A DNA stretch of 64,000 nucleotides from Streptomyces cellulosae (GCA_014655195.1 BNBH01000004.1:62001-126000); one strand, 5' to 3'. Positions 44,614-53,450 are shown, numbered from the stretch's first letter. Numbers and translations are program-made. The notes: generated by a model from the sequence alone, not told the origin.

Positions 44614-44934
44614 TCGTCCTCCTTGACGCTTGGGCTGAGCTCAAGATGTGGACGGGATTGTAGGTACCGGAACCTGATCTAAACAGACCGCGAGAAATGT
44701 AAATGGCGTGCAGTCGCTCTTCACCATTGATCTCCGGCGACCGGTCGGCCGAAAATCAGTAATGCCTTCGGGGCATTCTCGTGATCGCATTTTCCCGGGC
44801 GCGGAGGATCGTGAACGAATTCACGCGATCTTCCGCTGGGAACCACTGTAAGCGCGGTCCCCGGACCCCGCACATGCCGAAGGGCCCCCACGCAGGGGGC
44901 CCTTCGGAAAACGGTCGGCGTACGGGTGAACCGG
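44614..44934. other. Gap between hppA and the bldG operon
   Basis: No gene seen in 321 bases. The part next to hppA (about 44650-44790) is AT-richer than its surroundings and probably holds the hppA promoter on the minus strand. The terminator hairpin at 44877-44907 closes the bldG transcript. Confidence 0.6.
44877..44907 (-). terminator. Terminator hairpin downstream of the bldG operon
   Basis: Perfect 13-base-pair stem CCGAAGGGCCCCC/GGGGGCCCTTCGG (44877-44889 with 44895-44907) and five-base loop, 28 bases after the stop of the RsbW-like gene. No T-run on the minus strand. Confidence 0.8.
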
Positions 44935-45372
44935 TCAGGTGAACTGCGCGGCCGGCGGCGTGGTCGGCCACCTCATGCGGATCGATCCGCCGTTCTCCCC
45001 GGCACTGACCTCGACGTCGTCGACGAGGCCGCTGATGACCGCGAGGCCCATCTCGTCCTCCTCGGACTCCGCGTCGGGGTCACCGAGCACCTCGTCCGCC
45101 GAGCGGGCACGGACGGGAGCGTGCGGGGCCTCGTCGCCGACCTCGATGGAGAACTGCTTCTCCTCCTCGGTCAGCAGCACCCGCACGGGCGCCGAGATAC
45201 CGCCGTGCTGGTGCAGCCCGACGGCGCGGGAGCAGGCCTCGCCGACGGCGAGCCGCACCTCGTCGAGGACGGCCTCGTCCACCCCGGCCCTGCGCGCCAC
45301 CGCCGCCGCCACGAGCCGGGCGGTCCGGACGTGCTCGGGCAGCGCGCTGAAGCGGAGTTCGACGGTGGCCAT
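44935..45372 (-). CDS. RsbW-like anti-sigma factor paired with BldG
   Basis: 145-residue GHKL-type protein encoded 111 bases downstream of bldG, the well-known bldG-orf3 arrangement in Streptomyces. It would bind sigma factors such as sigma-H and be released by unphosphorylated BldG. The N box reads EACSR (E45...R49), where kinases of this family have E-x3-N; the Mg-binding Asn is thus replaced, so it may bind partners without phosphorylating them. Later GLAVISGLVDDVEV corresponds to the G box region. Start ATG at 45372. Confidence 0.9.
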   Translation of the reverse strand: MATVELRFSALPEHVRTARLVAAAVARRAGVDEAVLDEVRLAVGEACSRAVGLHQHGGISAPVRVLLTEEEKQFSIEVGDEAPHAPVRARSADEVLGDPDAESEEDEMGLAVISGLVDDVEVSAGENGGSIRMRWPTTPPAAQFT

Positions 45373-45483
45373 GCATCCCCCTCGCGACTACGGGCGTGCG
45401 CTGAAGGGGCCGGGCCGCCGAACGCCTGGCCCCCCTTAGGTGTCTCTCGTGCTGCCCGGGCACGGCGGCCCGGGAGCGGGTGG

Positions 45484-45825
45484 TCAGTCGGTCGCCGCCA
45501 CCGCTTCCTCGACCGAGGTGTGGATCGGGAACACCTTGGTGAGGCCGGTGATGCGGAAGATCTTCAGAATGCGCTCCTGGTTGCAGACCAGGCGCAGCGA
45601 GCCCTCGTGGGCTCGCACCCGCTTCAGGCCGCCGACCAGCACGCCGAGACCGGTGGAGTCGAGGAAGTCCACACCTTCCATGTCGACGACAAGGTGGAAA
45701 TTGCCGTCGTTCACCAGCTCGACCAGCTGCTCGCGCAGCTTGGGCGCGGTATATACGTCGATTTCGCCACCGACCCTGACGATCGTGCGATCGCCCACGG
45801 TCTCGGTCGACAGGGACAGGTCCAC
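45484..45825 (-). CDS. bldG: Anti-sigma factor antagonist BldG
   Basis: 113-residue STAS protein needed for aerial growth and antibiotic production in S. coelicolor. The phosphorylation site is Ser57 in [15 protein letters not shown], exactly as in described BldG. The GTG at 45825 has GGAGG four bases upstream. Divergent from the helicase gene with only 79 bases between, so promoters overlap or face each other there. Downstream is its partner anti-sigma factor. Sequence alone cannot show which sigma factors are targeted; sigma-H is known from S. coelicolor. Confidence 0.97.
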   Translation of the reverse strand: MDLSLSTETVGDRTIVRVGGEIDVYTAPKLREQLVELVNDGNFHLVVDMEGVDFLDSTGLGVLVGGLKRVRAHEGSLRLVCNQERILKIFRITGLTKVFPIHTSVEEAVAATD

Positions 45826-45904
45826 GGATCCTCCAGCACCTAGCTATCGAGCGGTCGCCCTTGGGACATCTCGGCTCAGCCCCCGGGACGGTTCGCCAGC
45901 CGCC

Positions 45905-48490
45905 ATGGCATTCAATCACTTACCGGCAGGCGTGCACGACGCCTTGGCCCCATTGTCCGTCACGCCGGTGACACACTCGGTGCCGATGGCCAAGAATCAC
46001 CGATCCGATCGACCCCCGACGGACACGCGATCCGGGACCGCCGCGCCGGGCGACGTCCTGGACCGGCTCGCGTCCGGACCGAGCCGGGCTTCGCGCATTA
46101 CTCATACGGAGCACTTGCCCCCGCGTGCGGGTCGGCATGCCGTCTGGCCGGACCGGATCCGCGCGGAAGTGATCGCCGCCGTCCAGGCCGCGGGAATCGA
46201 ACACCCCTGGGCCCACCAGGCGCGGGCCGCCGAGCACGCCCTGGACGGCGACTCGGTGGTGGTCGCCACCGGCACGGCATCCGGCAAGTCCCTGTCGTAC
46301 CTCGTGCCCGTGCTGTCCACGCTGCTGGACGGGGCCGAGGCGCCGAACGGCAGGGGCGCCACCGCCCTCTACCTCGCCCCCACCAAGGCCCTCGCCGCGG
46401 ACCAGTGCCGATCCGTGAAGGAACTTTCACAGCCACTGGGCCATTCGGTGCGCGCGGCGGTCCACGACGGCGACACTCCGTTCGAAGAACGCGAATGGAT
46501 CCGCCAGTACGCCAACTACGTCCTGACCAACCCCGACATGCTGCACCGGGGCATCCTGCCGTCCCACCCCCGCTGGTCCTCCTTCCTCAAGGCGCTCAAG
46601 TACGTCGTGATCGACGAGTGCCACACCTACCGGGGCGTGTTCGGCTCGCACGTCGCCCAGGTGCTGCGCCGGCTGCGGCGGCTGTGCGCCCGCTACGGCG
46701 CGTCGCCGGTGTTCCTGCTGGCCTCGGCGACCGCCGCCGAGCCGGCCGTCGCCGCCCGCCGCCTCACCGGCCTGCCCGTGGTCGAGGTCGCGGACGACGC
46801 CTCACCCCGCGGTGAACTGGTGTTCGCCCTCTGGGAGCCGCCGCTGACCGAGCTGCACGGCGAGAAGGGCGCCCCGGTCCGCCGCACCGCCACCGCCGAG
46901 GCCGCCGACCTCCTCACCGACCTCACCGTGCAGGGCGTCCGCTCGGTCGCCTTCGTCCGCTCCCGGCGCGGCGCCGAGCTGATCTCCGTGATCGCCAAGG
47001 AGCGCCTCGCCGAGGTCGACCGCGCCCTGCCCCCGCGGGTCGCCGCCTACCGGGGCGGCTACCTCCCCGAGGAGCGCCGCGCCCTGGAACGCGCCCTGCA
47101 CTCCGGCGAACTCCTCGGCCTCGCCGCCACCAACGCCCTCGAACTCGGCATGGACGTCTCCGGCCTGGACGCCGTGGTCATCGCCGGCTACCCGGGCACC
47201 CGCGCCTCCCTGTGGCAGCAGGCCGGCCGCGCGGGACGCTCCGGGCAGGGCGCGCTCGCGGTGCTCGTGGCCCGCGACGACCCGCTGGACACCTTCCTCG
47301 TCCACCACCCGGAGGCGCTCTTCGACCGCCCCGTCGAGTCGACCGTCCTCGACCCCGACAACCCGTACGTCCTCGCCCCGCACCTGTGCGCGGCCGCCGA
47401 GGAACTGCCCCTCACCGAGGACGACCTCGCCCTCTTCGGCCCCACCACCGAGGAGCTGCTGCCGCAGCTGGAGGCCGCGAAGCTGCTGCGCCGCCGGACG
47501 CGGGCCTGGCACTGGACGCGCCGCGAGCGGGCCGCCGACCTCACCGACATCCGCGGGGAGGGCGGACGCCCCGTCCAGGTCGTCGAGGCGGGGACGGGCC
47601 GGCTGCTGGGCACGGTCGACGCGGGCGCCGCGCACACCAGCGTCCACGAGGGCGCGGTCCATCTGCACCAGGGCCGCACCTACGTCGTCCGCTCCCTCGA
47701 CCTGGAGGACTCCGTCGCCCTGGTCGAGCAGGCCAGCCCGTCCTACACGACGGTGGCCCGGGACACGACGTCCGTCTCCGTCCTGGAGACGGACACCGAG
47801 ATCCCCTGGGGCGACGGACGCCTCTGCTTCGGCTCCGTCGAGGTCACCAACCAGGTCGTCTCCTACCTCCGGCGGCGGGTCATCACCGGCGAAGTGCTCG
47901 GCGAGACCAAACTCGACCTCCCTCCTCGTACGCTGCGCACCCGCGCCGTGTGGTGGACGGTCACCGAGGACCAGCTGGACCGGGCCCGCATCAACCCGGA
48001 GATCCTCGGCGGCGCCCTCCACGCGGCCGAGCACGCGTCGATCGGCATGCTGCCGCTGTTCGCCACCTGCGACCGCTGGGACATCGGCGGCGTCTCGATC
48101 CCGCTGCACCCCGACACCCTGCTGCCCACGGTCTTCGTCTACGACGGCCACCCGGGCGGCGCGGGCTTCGCCGAACGCGCCTTCCACACCGCCCGCTCCT
48201 GGCTCACCGCCACCCGCCAGGCCATCGCCTCCTGCGAGTGCGAGGCCGGCTGCCCCTCCTGCATCCAGTCCCCCAAGTGCGGCAACGGCAACGACCCCTT
48301 GCACAAGCGGGGGGCCGTGCGGCTGCTGGACGTGCTGCTGGAGGGGGCGGGTGAGGAGAAGGCGGTCGAGGAGACGGCGGAGAAGGCCTCGGAAGCGGGG
48401 GCTTCCGAGAGGGCCGGCGACCGGCTCAGCCCGTCGGCCGAGGGGCCGGCGGAGGCTGCGCCGGACCCGCAGGTCCCGCCCGGGCCCTGA
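45905..48490 (+). CDS. DEAD/DEAH-box helicase with DUF1998 zinc domain (MrfA-like)
   Basis: 861-residue superfamily 2 helicase. Walker A ATGTASGKS (121-129), DECH box VVIDECHTYRG (about 236-244), motif III LASATAAEP, motif VI QQAGRAGRSGQG. The C-terminal part is the DUF1998-type module with four clustered cysteines (CECEAGCPSCIQSPKCGNG, about 777-795). In Bacillus, MrfA of this class repairs mitomycin C lesions; mycobacteria have the orthologue Rv3649 in the same neighbourhood. The ATG at 45905 is the first good start after bldG's promoter. Its last 65 bases overlap the final gene of the convergent Tad operon. Confidence 0.9.
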   Translation: MAFNHLPAGVHDALAPLSVTPVTHSVPMAKNHRSDRPPTDTRSGTAAPGDVLDRLASGPSRASRITHTEHLPPRAGRHAVWPDRIRAEVIAAVQAAGIEHPWAHQARAAEHALDGDSVVVATGTASGKSLSYLVPVLSTLLDGAEAPNGRGATALYLAPTKALAADQCRSVKELSQPLGHSVRAAVHDGDTPFEEREWIRQYANYVLTNPDMLHRGILPSHPRWSSFLKALKYVVIDECHTYRGVFGSHVAQVLRRLRRLCARYGASPVFLLASATAAEPAVAARRLTGLPVVEVADDASPRGELVFALWEPPLTELHGEKGAPVRRTATAEAADLLTDLTVQGVRSVAFVRSRRGAELISVIAKERLAEVDRALPPRVAAYRGGYLPEERRALERALHSGELLGLAATNALELGMDVSGLDAVVIAGYPGTRASLWQQAGRAGRSGQGALAVLVARDDPLDTFLVHHPEALFDRPVESTVLDPDNPYVLAPHLCAAAEELPLTEDDLALFGPTTEELLPQLEAAKLLRRRTRAWHWTRRERAADLTDIRGEGGRPVQVVEAGTGRLLGTVDAGAAHTSVHEGAVHLHQGRTYVVRSLDLEDSVALVEQASPSYTTVARDTTSVSVLETDTEIPWGDGRLCFGSVEVTNQVVSYLRRRVITGEVLGETKLDLPPRTLRTRAVWWTVTEDQLDRARINPEILGGALHAAEHASIGMLPLFATCDRWDIGGVSIPLHPDTLLPTVFVYDGHPGGAGFAERAFHTARSWLTATRQAIASCECEAGCPSCIQSPKCGNGNDPLHKRGAVRLLDVLLEGAGEEKAVEETAEKASEAGASERAGDRLSPSAEGPAEAAPDPQVPPGP

Positions 48491-48809
48491 CCTCCGCGGT
48501 GAACGGCCCCGCGCCGGACGCCACCGACACGTCCGACACCTCGCCGGTCATCACGCACCGCACCAGCCGCGCGTCCTGGGCCCGGGCCACCCGGTCCGCC
48601 CGCGCACACGCCTCCGCCGCACCCCCCGCCCAGTGGTCGGCGGCGGCGAGCGCCGCGAGGTCCGCGCCTCCCGCCGCCCGGTGCCGGACCACCACGGCAT
48701 GCCCCAGGGCCAGCACCACCCCGAACACCACGCACAGCACGGCGACCGCGCCGACGCACCAGACGGAGGCGGAGCCCCGGTCGGCCGGACTCCGCGAGGC
48801 CTCCTTCAC
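48426..48809 (-). CDS. TadE-like/Rv3654c-family pilus-associated protein
   Basis: 127-residue last gene of the Tad operon. One N-terminal helix (ADRGSASVWCVGAVAVLCVVFGVVLALGHAVV) is followed by a small extracytoplasmic domain (HRAAGGADLAALAAADHW, ACARADRVARAQDARLVRC) typical of Rv3654c/TadE-like minor components. A G-S-A-S-V-W junction is pilin-like but lacks Glu at +5. The GTG at 48809 overlaps the TadE stop as GTGA with CGGGAGG as ribosome site. It ends inside the convergent helicase gene, overlapping it by 65 bases. Confidence 0.85.
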   Translation of the reverse strand: MKEASRSPADRGSASVWCVGAVAVLCVVFGVVLALGHAVVVRHRAAGGADLAALAAADHWAGGAAEACARADRVARAQDARLVRCVMTGEVSDVSVASGAGPFTAEVRARAGPAGPAQPPPAPRPTG

Positions 48810-49216
48810 CTCCCGGCGTCCACGGCCACCACCGTCTCCTCGACCGCCGCGACGGCTTCCTCCCTCAGCTCGAAGGGCAGCGCCCGCAGCATCGGCGCCC
48901 GGGCCACGACGGTCACCCGGACCTGCTCGGCGTCCCGGCTGACGGTGACCCGCGCACCGGCCGGCGCGGCCTCCCGGGTCACCTCGACCACCGCGTCCGG
49001 CGAATCCTGCCGAGCCGCCGCCCGGGCCCCTGCTCGTGCCGCGTCCACGCACTGGATCTGCGCGGCCACCACCATCAGCCCCCACACCAGCGCCGTCACG
49101 AACAGCACCAGCACGGGCAGCACCAACGCCGCCTCCGCCGTCACGAACCCTCGGTCGCACCACCTCTCGCATCGTCTGCCGCGCCATCTGCCGCGCCCCC
49201 CGTCACATCCGGCCAT
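48806..49216 (-). CDS. TadE-family pseudopilin
   Basis: 136 residues. After a basic leader the sequence G-FVTAEAALVLPVLVLFVTALVW fits a class III prepilin cleavage site with Glu at +5 and a hydrophobic helix; the remainder is a globular extracytoplasmic domain (CVDAARAGARAAARQD, VTVSRDAEQVRVTVVARAPML). TadE proteins are minor components of Flp/Tad machines. The ATG at 49216 overlaps the upstream pilin gene by 14 bases. The prepilin peptidase that would cut it is not in this window. Confidence 0.88.
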   Translation of the reverse strand: MAGCDGGRGRWRGRRCERWCDRGFVTAEAALVLPVLVLFVTALVWGLMVVAAQIQCVDAARAGARAAARQDSPDAVVEVTREAAPAGARVTVSRDAEQVRVTVVARAPMLRALPFELREEAVAAVEETVVAVDAGR

Positions 49217-49412
49217 CGAGGGCCTGCTGCACGATGTTCCGCAGGGCCGTGCTGACCGGACCGCTGTTGACCACCCGGTAGAGCACCACGGCGAACGCCA
49301 CCGCCGCCACGATCCCCATGGCGTACTCCGAGGTCACCATCCCGGCGTCCCTCCGCGCCCCGCGCACCCTCGCCGTCAGGGCACGCAGCCGCGCCCGCAC
49401 CACCTGATACAT
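49203..49412 (-). CDS. DUF4244 Flp-like major pilin candidate
   Basis: 69 residues, the DUF4244 family found only with actinobacterial Tad clusters. The motif G-MVTSEYAMGIVAAVAFAVVLYRVV shows a class III prepilin site (cleavage after Gly, Glu at +5, Tyr at +6) and the long helix of Flp pilins; the tail GPVSTALRNIVQQALDGRM is short. The ATG at 49412 has GGAGG five bases ahead, better than ATG 49424. It is the likely structural subunit. 63 bases after tadC, so possibly with its own ribosome entry and boosted expression. Confidence 0.88.
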   Translation of the reverse strand: MYQVVRARLRALTARVRGARRDAGMVTSEYAMGIVAAVAFAVVLYRVVNSGPVSTALRNIVQQALDGRM

Positions 49413-49475
49413 CCCAGCCTCCATACGTTTCGCGTCAGTTGTTCGTCGTCCGCTCCCGTCGTCCGCCGCTCCCTC

Positions 49476-50273
49476 TCACCCACCCCCTCCCAGCACCCCG
49501 CCCGCGAGCCCGATCACCACGGGCAGGACGCCGACGGCGATGAAGGCGGGCAGGAAGCACAGCCCCACCGGCGCGCTGATCAGGACCGCCGCCCGCCGGG
49601 CCCGCGCGGTCGCCGAGCGCGACCACTCCGCCCGCGCCTCGGCGGCAAGCCGCCCCACCGGTGCGGCAAGCGGGAGGCCTGACACATCGGCCCGCTCCAG
49701 CAGCCGGGCCAGCGGAACCGCACCGGGCAGGGCGGCCAGCCGGCGCCACGCCTCCCCCGGCTCCCCGCCGAGCCGCACCTCCGCGGCGCCCCGCGCCAGG
49801 GCGTCCCCGACCGGTCCGCCGAGGGTCTCCCCGACGGCCTGCGCCGCCGGTACCGGTCCGGCACCCGCCGTGATGCAGGCGGACAGCAAGTCGGCGGCGA
49901 GCGGGAGTTGGCGTGCCGCCAGAGCCGTGTCATGAGCCCTGTCGGGGGCGATCGCCTCACTGGCTGCCCGCGTCTGCCGCCGGTGCCACTGCCACAGACC
50001 CGCCGCCAGGACCAGTCCCAGCCCCACACCGCCGAGTCCGCCGACCGTCATCCACCCGGCGCCCACGACCGCCACGTACGGCAGCCGCCCGCGCGCGTCC
50101 CTGAGCAGCGGAAGGCGCGCACCCGTTCTTCGCCGCTCCCGGCCCGCGAGCGCGTCGAGTCTCCGCCGGGTCCGCCGCTCGCCCCGGAGCCGGAGCCACC
50201 AGGCCCACGCCCCGACGAGCACGGCGGCGATCCCCGCGACCGTCCCCAGCCTGTGGACGACGTCGCCGCTCAT
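49476..50273 (-). CDS. TadC-like type II/IV secretion F-domain protein
   Basis: 265-residue inner-membrane platform protein of the Tad machine. Two helices near the N-terminus (VAGIAAVLVGAWAWWL, VGLGLVLAAGLWQWH), the cytosolic T2SSF helical domain (LPLAADLLSACITAGAGPVPAAQAVGETLGGPVGDAL), and two C-terminal helices (VLISAPVGLCFLPAFIAVGVLPVVIGLAGG). ATG at 50273 overlaps the tadB stop as ATGA, so translation is coupled. Pairs with TadB. Confidence 0.88.
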   Translation of the reverse strand: MSGDVVHRLGTVAGIAAVLVGAWAWWLRLRGERRTRRRLDALAGRERRRTGARLPLLRDARGRLPYVAVVGAGWMTVGGLGGVGLGLVLAAGLWQWHRRQTRAASEAIAPDRAHDTALAARQLPLAADLLSACITAGAGPVPAAQAVGETLGGPVGDALARGAAEVRLGGEPGEAWRRLAALPGAVPLARLLERADVSGLPLAAPVGRLAAEARAEWSRSATARARRAAVLISAPVGLCFLPAFIAVGVLPVVIGLAGGVLGGGG

Positions 50274-51139
50274 GCCGCCGCCTCCTCGGCACCCCGCATG
50301 ATCCGCAGCGCCCACCACAGGCCCAGCCCCTCCAGCACCCCGCCGGCCGCCAGACAGACCGACCCCGACGGCGTGTGCAGCAGGACGTGCAGCGGATCGG
50401 CGCCCAGGGCCGCGCCCAGCGCCAGCCCCACCACCGGGAGCCCCGCGAGCATCACCGCCGTGGTGCGGGCTCCGGACAACTGGGCGCGCAGGTCGGCCCG
50501 CTGGTCCCGCTCGGCGCGCAGGGCCGCCTCCAGCCGGTCGAGGCCGTCCGCGAGTCCCGCGCCCTGGTCCACCGCCACCCGCCAGCACGCGGCGAGTCCG
50601 CGCAGCCCCTCGGCGCCGGGCTGCCGGGCCGCCACCGCGAGCGCGTCCGGCACGTCACCGCCGAACCGCGCCGCCGCCAGCACGGCCGCCTGCATGTCAC
50701 CGAGCCCTCCGGAGTCCCGGGCGGCCGGCAACAGCGCCTCGCCCGGCTGCCGTCCCGCCCGCAACTCCCCGGCGAGCGCCCCGCACAGCGCGACCACCGC
50801 GTCCGCACGACCGTCCCGCTCCTTCCGTGCCGCGGCCGCCCGCCGCACCTTCCGCAGCACTGGCACCCCGGCCGCCCCCGCGACGACCGGCAGCACCGAC
50901 GCCCCGAGCACCGCCAGCACCAACCCGACGGCCAACGACGCCCACTCGACGCGAAGTCGCCCCCGAAGCCGGTCCGCCGCCCGCAGGACGAGATGCGGCC
51001 GTCCCACCGACTCCCGCTCGTCGCCTGCGAGCGCCCGCGCCCGCCTCACCTCCCCGTGTCCGGCGCCGCCCAGCACCCACGCCGCCGTCCCCAGGCACGC
51101 CACCGCCGCGCCCACCGTCGTCCCGGTCGCCCCGCTCAT
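50270..51139 (-). CDS. TadB-like type II/IV secretion F-domain protein
   Basis: 289-residue platform protein: N-terminal helix (VGAAVACLGTAAWVLGGAG), second helix (LAVGLVLAVLGASVLPVVAGAAGV), T2SSF domain (RADAVVALCGALAGELRAGRQPGEALLPAARDSGGL, AACWRVAVDQGAGLADGLDRLEAALRAERDQRADLRAQLSGAR) and two C-terminal helices. Start ATG 51139 overlaps the tadA stop as ATGA. Together with TadC it forms the membrane channel assembling the DUF4244 pilin. Confidence 0.88.
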   Translation of the reverse strand: MSGATGTTVGAAVACLGTAAWVLGGAGHGEVRRARALAGDERESVGRPHLVLRAADRLRGRLRVEWASLAVGLVLAVLGASVLPVVAGAAGVPVLRKVRRAAAARKERDGRADAVVALCGALAGELRAGRQPGEALLPAARDSGGLGDMQAAVLAAARFGGDVPDALAVAARQPGAEGLRGLAACWRVAVDQGAGLADGLDRLEAALRAERDQRADLRAQLSGARTTAVMLAGLPVVGLALGAALGADPLHVLLHTPSGSVCLAAGGVLEGLGLWWALRIMRGAEEAAA

Positions 51140-52353
51140 GCCCGGACCGCCTCTCGCACGGTTCGGGTCTCCTCGTCCCGCGCGGCGCGCAGCAGGTGCC
51201 GCAGGCGCGGCCAGGCGGGCTCGGCGACGAAGGTCTCCGGTCCCCATCGCAGCGCTGGCGCCGTCCGCACCAGCCCCGAGGGGTCCCGCTCCAGGACGTG
51301 CACCTCGGCGATCCGCCGTCTGCCGCTGCGGTCCCGCACCAGGTGCAGCACCACCGACAGGGCGGCCGCGAGCTGGCTGTGGAGGGCGAACCGGTCGAGG
51401 CCCGCCGCCGTGCCCAGCGCCTCCAGCCGGGCGGGGACGTCGCTCGCCGCGTTGGCGTGGACGGTGCCGGAGCCGCCCTCATGTCCCGTGTTGAGGGCGG
51501 CGAGCAGATGCACCACCTCGGGCCCGCGCACCTCGCCCACGACGAGCCGGTCCGGCCTCATCCGCAGGGCCTGGCGCACCAGGTCCTCCAGGGTCACCAG
51601 TCCCGCGCCCTCCTGGTTGGCGGGCCGGGTCTCCAGCCGTACGACGTGGGGGTGGTCGGGACGCAGCTCGGCCGAGTCCTCCGCCAGCACGATCCGCTCG
51701 TCCGGCCCGACCAGCCCCAGCAGGGCGCTGAGCAGGGTCGTCTTGCCGGTGCCCGTGCCGCCGCTGACCAGGAACGACAGCCGCGCGTCCATCAGCGCCC
51801 GCAGCACCCGGTCACCGCCCGGCGGCACCGTCCCGGCCGCCACGAGTTCGTCGAGGGTGAAGGCGCGCGGCCGTACGACCCGCAGGGACAGGCAGGTGCC
51901 GCCCACCGCGACGGGCGGCAGCACCGCGTGCAGCCGGGTGCCGTCGGGGAGGCGTGCGTCCACCCAGGGACGCGCGTCGTCCAGGCGCCGTCCGGCCACC
52001 GCGGCGAGCCGCTGCGCCAGGCGCCGTACGGACGGCTCGTCGGGGAAGGAGACCGAGGTGAGCGTCAGGCCGCCGCCGCGGTCCACCCAGACCCGGTCCG
52101 GCGCCGACACCAGCACGTCGGTCACGGTCGGGTCGGAGAGCAGCCGCTCCAGCGGTCCGCTGCCGACCAGTTCGGACCGCAACTGCTCGGCCGCGCCGAG
52201 CACTTCCGCGTCGCCGAGCACCCGGCCCTGTTCGCGCAGGGCCTGCGCCACCCGTGCGGGCGTCGGCTCGGCGCCGCTGTCGGCCAGCCACCGCCGCACC
52301 CCGTCCAGCAGCCCGGGCGGCATCCCCGCCCCGGTCGTCTCCGTGCCGCTCAT
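51136..52353 (-). CDS. TadA/CpaF-type secretion ATPase
   Basis: 405-residue hexameric ATPase powering pilus assembly. N-terminal domain (SDPTVTDVLVSAPDRVWVDRGGGL), Walker A GGTGTGKTT (198-206), Asp box VLAEDSAELRPDHPHVVRLETR, Walker B LRMRPDRLVVGEVRGPEV, His box NTGHEGGSGTVHANAASD. All catalytic elements are intact. Start ATG 52353 overlaps the tadZ stop as ATGA. Confidence 0.94.
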   Translation of the reverse strand: MSGTETTGAGMPPGLLDGVRRWLADSGAEPTPARVAQALREQGRVLGDAEVLGAAEQLRSELVGSGPLERLLSDPTVTDVLVSAPDRVWVDRGGGLTLTSVSFPDEPSVRRLAQRLAAVAGRRLDDARPWVDARLPDGTRLHAVLPPVAVGGTCLSLRVVRPRAFTLDELVAAGTVPPGGDRVLRALMDARLSFLVSGGTGTGKTTLLSALLGLVGPDERIVLAEDSAELRPDHPHVVRLETRPANQEGAGLVTLEDLVRQALRMRPDRLVVGEVRGPEVVHLLAALNTGHEGGSGTVHANAASDVPARLEALGTAAGLDRFALHSQLAAALSVVLHLVRDRSGRRRIAEVHVLERDPSGLVRTAPALRWGPETFVAEPAWPRLRHLLRAARDEETRTVREAVRA

Positions 52354-53450
52354 GCCGCCCTCGCCTCCACCAGCGCGCGCTCCCAGAACTCCCGGCAGAA
52401 GCGGGCCAGCGGGCCCCGTCCGGTCACTCCGGGCGGCCGGCCCGTGCCGTACGGGCGCTGGAGGGCGGGCTCGACGGGCACGTCCCCGACGAGGGGCAGG
52501 CCGAGGAGCCGGGCCACCTCGTGGTCGTCCAGGCCGGGTGCGTACGGCCCGCGGACGGCGACGCGCAGGTCGCGCAGGACCATGCCCACGGCGGAGGCGA
52601 CGCGGCCGGCCGCCGCGACGGCGCGCAGCTCGGCGGGGACCACGAGGAGCGCCAGGTCGAGCTGGGCGAGGACCTCCGCGACGCCCTCGTCCACGCGTCG
52701 TGGCAGGTCGACCACGACCGCTCCGCCGCCGCGCCGGGCGGCGGCGAGGACCGCGCGCACGGCCCGGGGCGGCACCGAGAGGCAGTCGCCGCGGTCCCAG
52801 CTGAGCACCCGCAGGGAGTGCAGCTCGGGCAGCGACTCCTCCAGGGCCCCGCCGCCGACCCGGCCGTGCGACGAGGCGAAGGCGGGCCAGCGCAGCCCCT
52901 TGGCCGTCTCGCCGCCGAGCGCCACGTCCAGTCCGCCGCCCAGCGGGTCGGCATCCACGAGGAGTGTGCGCAGTCCCTCGCGGGCTGAGGTGACGGCGAG
53001 CGCGCACGCCAGGGTGGAGGCGCCCGCCCCGCCACGGCCGCCGATGACGCCGACGGTCAGCGCGGGCCGTCCGACGCCTTCGGCGACGTCGGCGATGCGG
53101 TCGACGAGCCACTGCTCGCCGTCGGGCAGCATCAGCACGTGGTCGGCGCCGATCTCGACGGCCCGCCGCCAGACGCCGGGGTCGTCCTGGTCGCGGCCGA
53201 CCAGCACCACCCCCTGTCTGCGGGGCGCGCCGCGGGCCCGCCGGGCGGCGTCGTCACCGACCAGGACCAGGGGCGCCGCCTCCCAGCTGCCGCGCGGTCC
53301 GGGCAGTCCGTGGTGGACCTCGGGTGTGGCGCCGGCGGCCGCGCACAGGCGCAGCAGGTCGTCGAGGAGTGCCGTGTCCTCGGTGACGATCAGCGGTGCG
53401 CCCGGGCGGTTCCCTCCGGGCGGCGGGTCGTGCGTGACGGTTCCGGTCAT
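52350..53450 (-). CDS. TadZ/CpaE-like localisation protein (septum site-determining type)
   Basis: 366 residues. A receiver-like N-terminal domain (APLIVTEDTALLDDLLRLCAAAGATPEVHHG) is followed by a MinD/ParA fold whose P-loop is atypical: GGRGGAGAST, with both signature lysines replaced. That is the known TadZ/CpaE deviation, suggesting nucleotide binding for localisation rather than hydrolysis. Switch-like LLVDADPLGGGLDVALGGE and VVVDLPRR are present. The ATG at 53450 has GGGGA four bases upstream. First gene of the operon; the mycobacterial counterpart is Rv3660c. Confidence 0.88.
   Translation of the reverse strand: MTGTVTHDPPPGGNRPGAPLIVTEDTALLDDLLRLCAAAGATPEVHHGLPGPRGSWEAAPLVLVGDDAARRARGAPRRQGVVLVGRDQDDPGVWRRAVEIGADHVLMLPDGEQWLVDRIADVAEGVGRPALTVGVIGGRGGAGASTLACALAVTSAREGLRTLLVDADPLGGGLDVALGGETAKGLRWPAFASSHGRVGGGALEESLPELHSLRVLSWDRGDCLSVPPRAVRAVLAAARRGGGAVVVDLPRRVDEGVAEVLAQLDLALLVVPAELRAVAAAGRVASAVGMVLRDLRVAVRGPYAPGLDDHEVARLLGLPLVGDVPVEPALQRPYGTGRPPGVTGRGPLARFCREFWERALVEARAA

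Noticed and set aside
44877..44907. Riboswitch in front of hppA
   Set aside because: The hairpin lies more than 260 bases from the hppA start, directly after the bldG operon, and is a simple perfect stem, so terminator is the better call.
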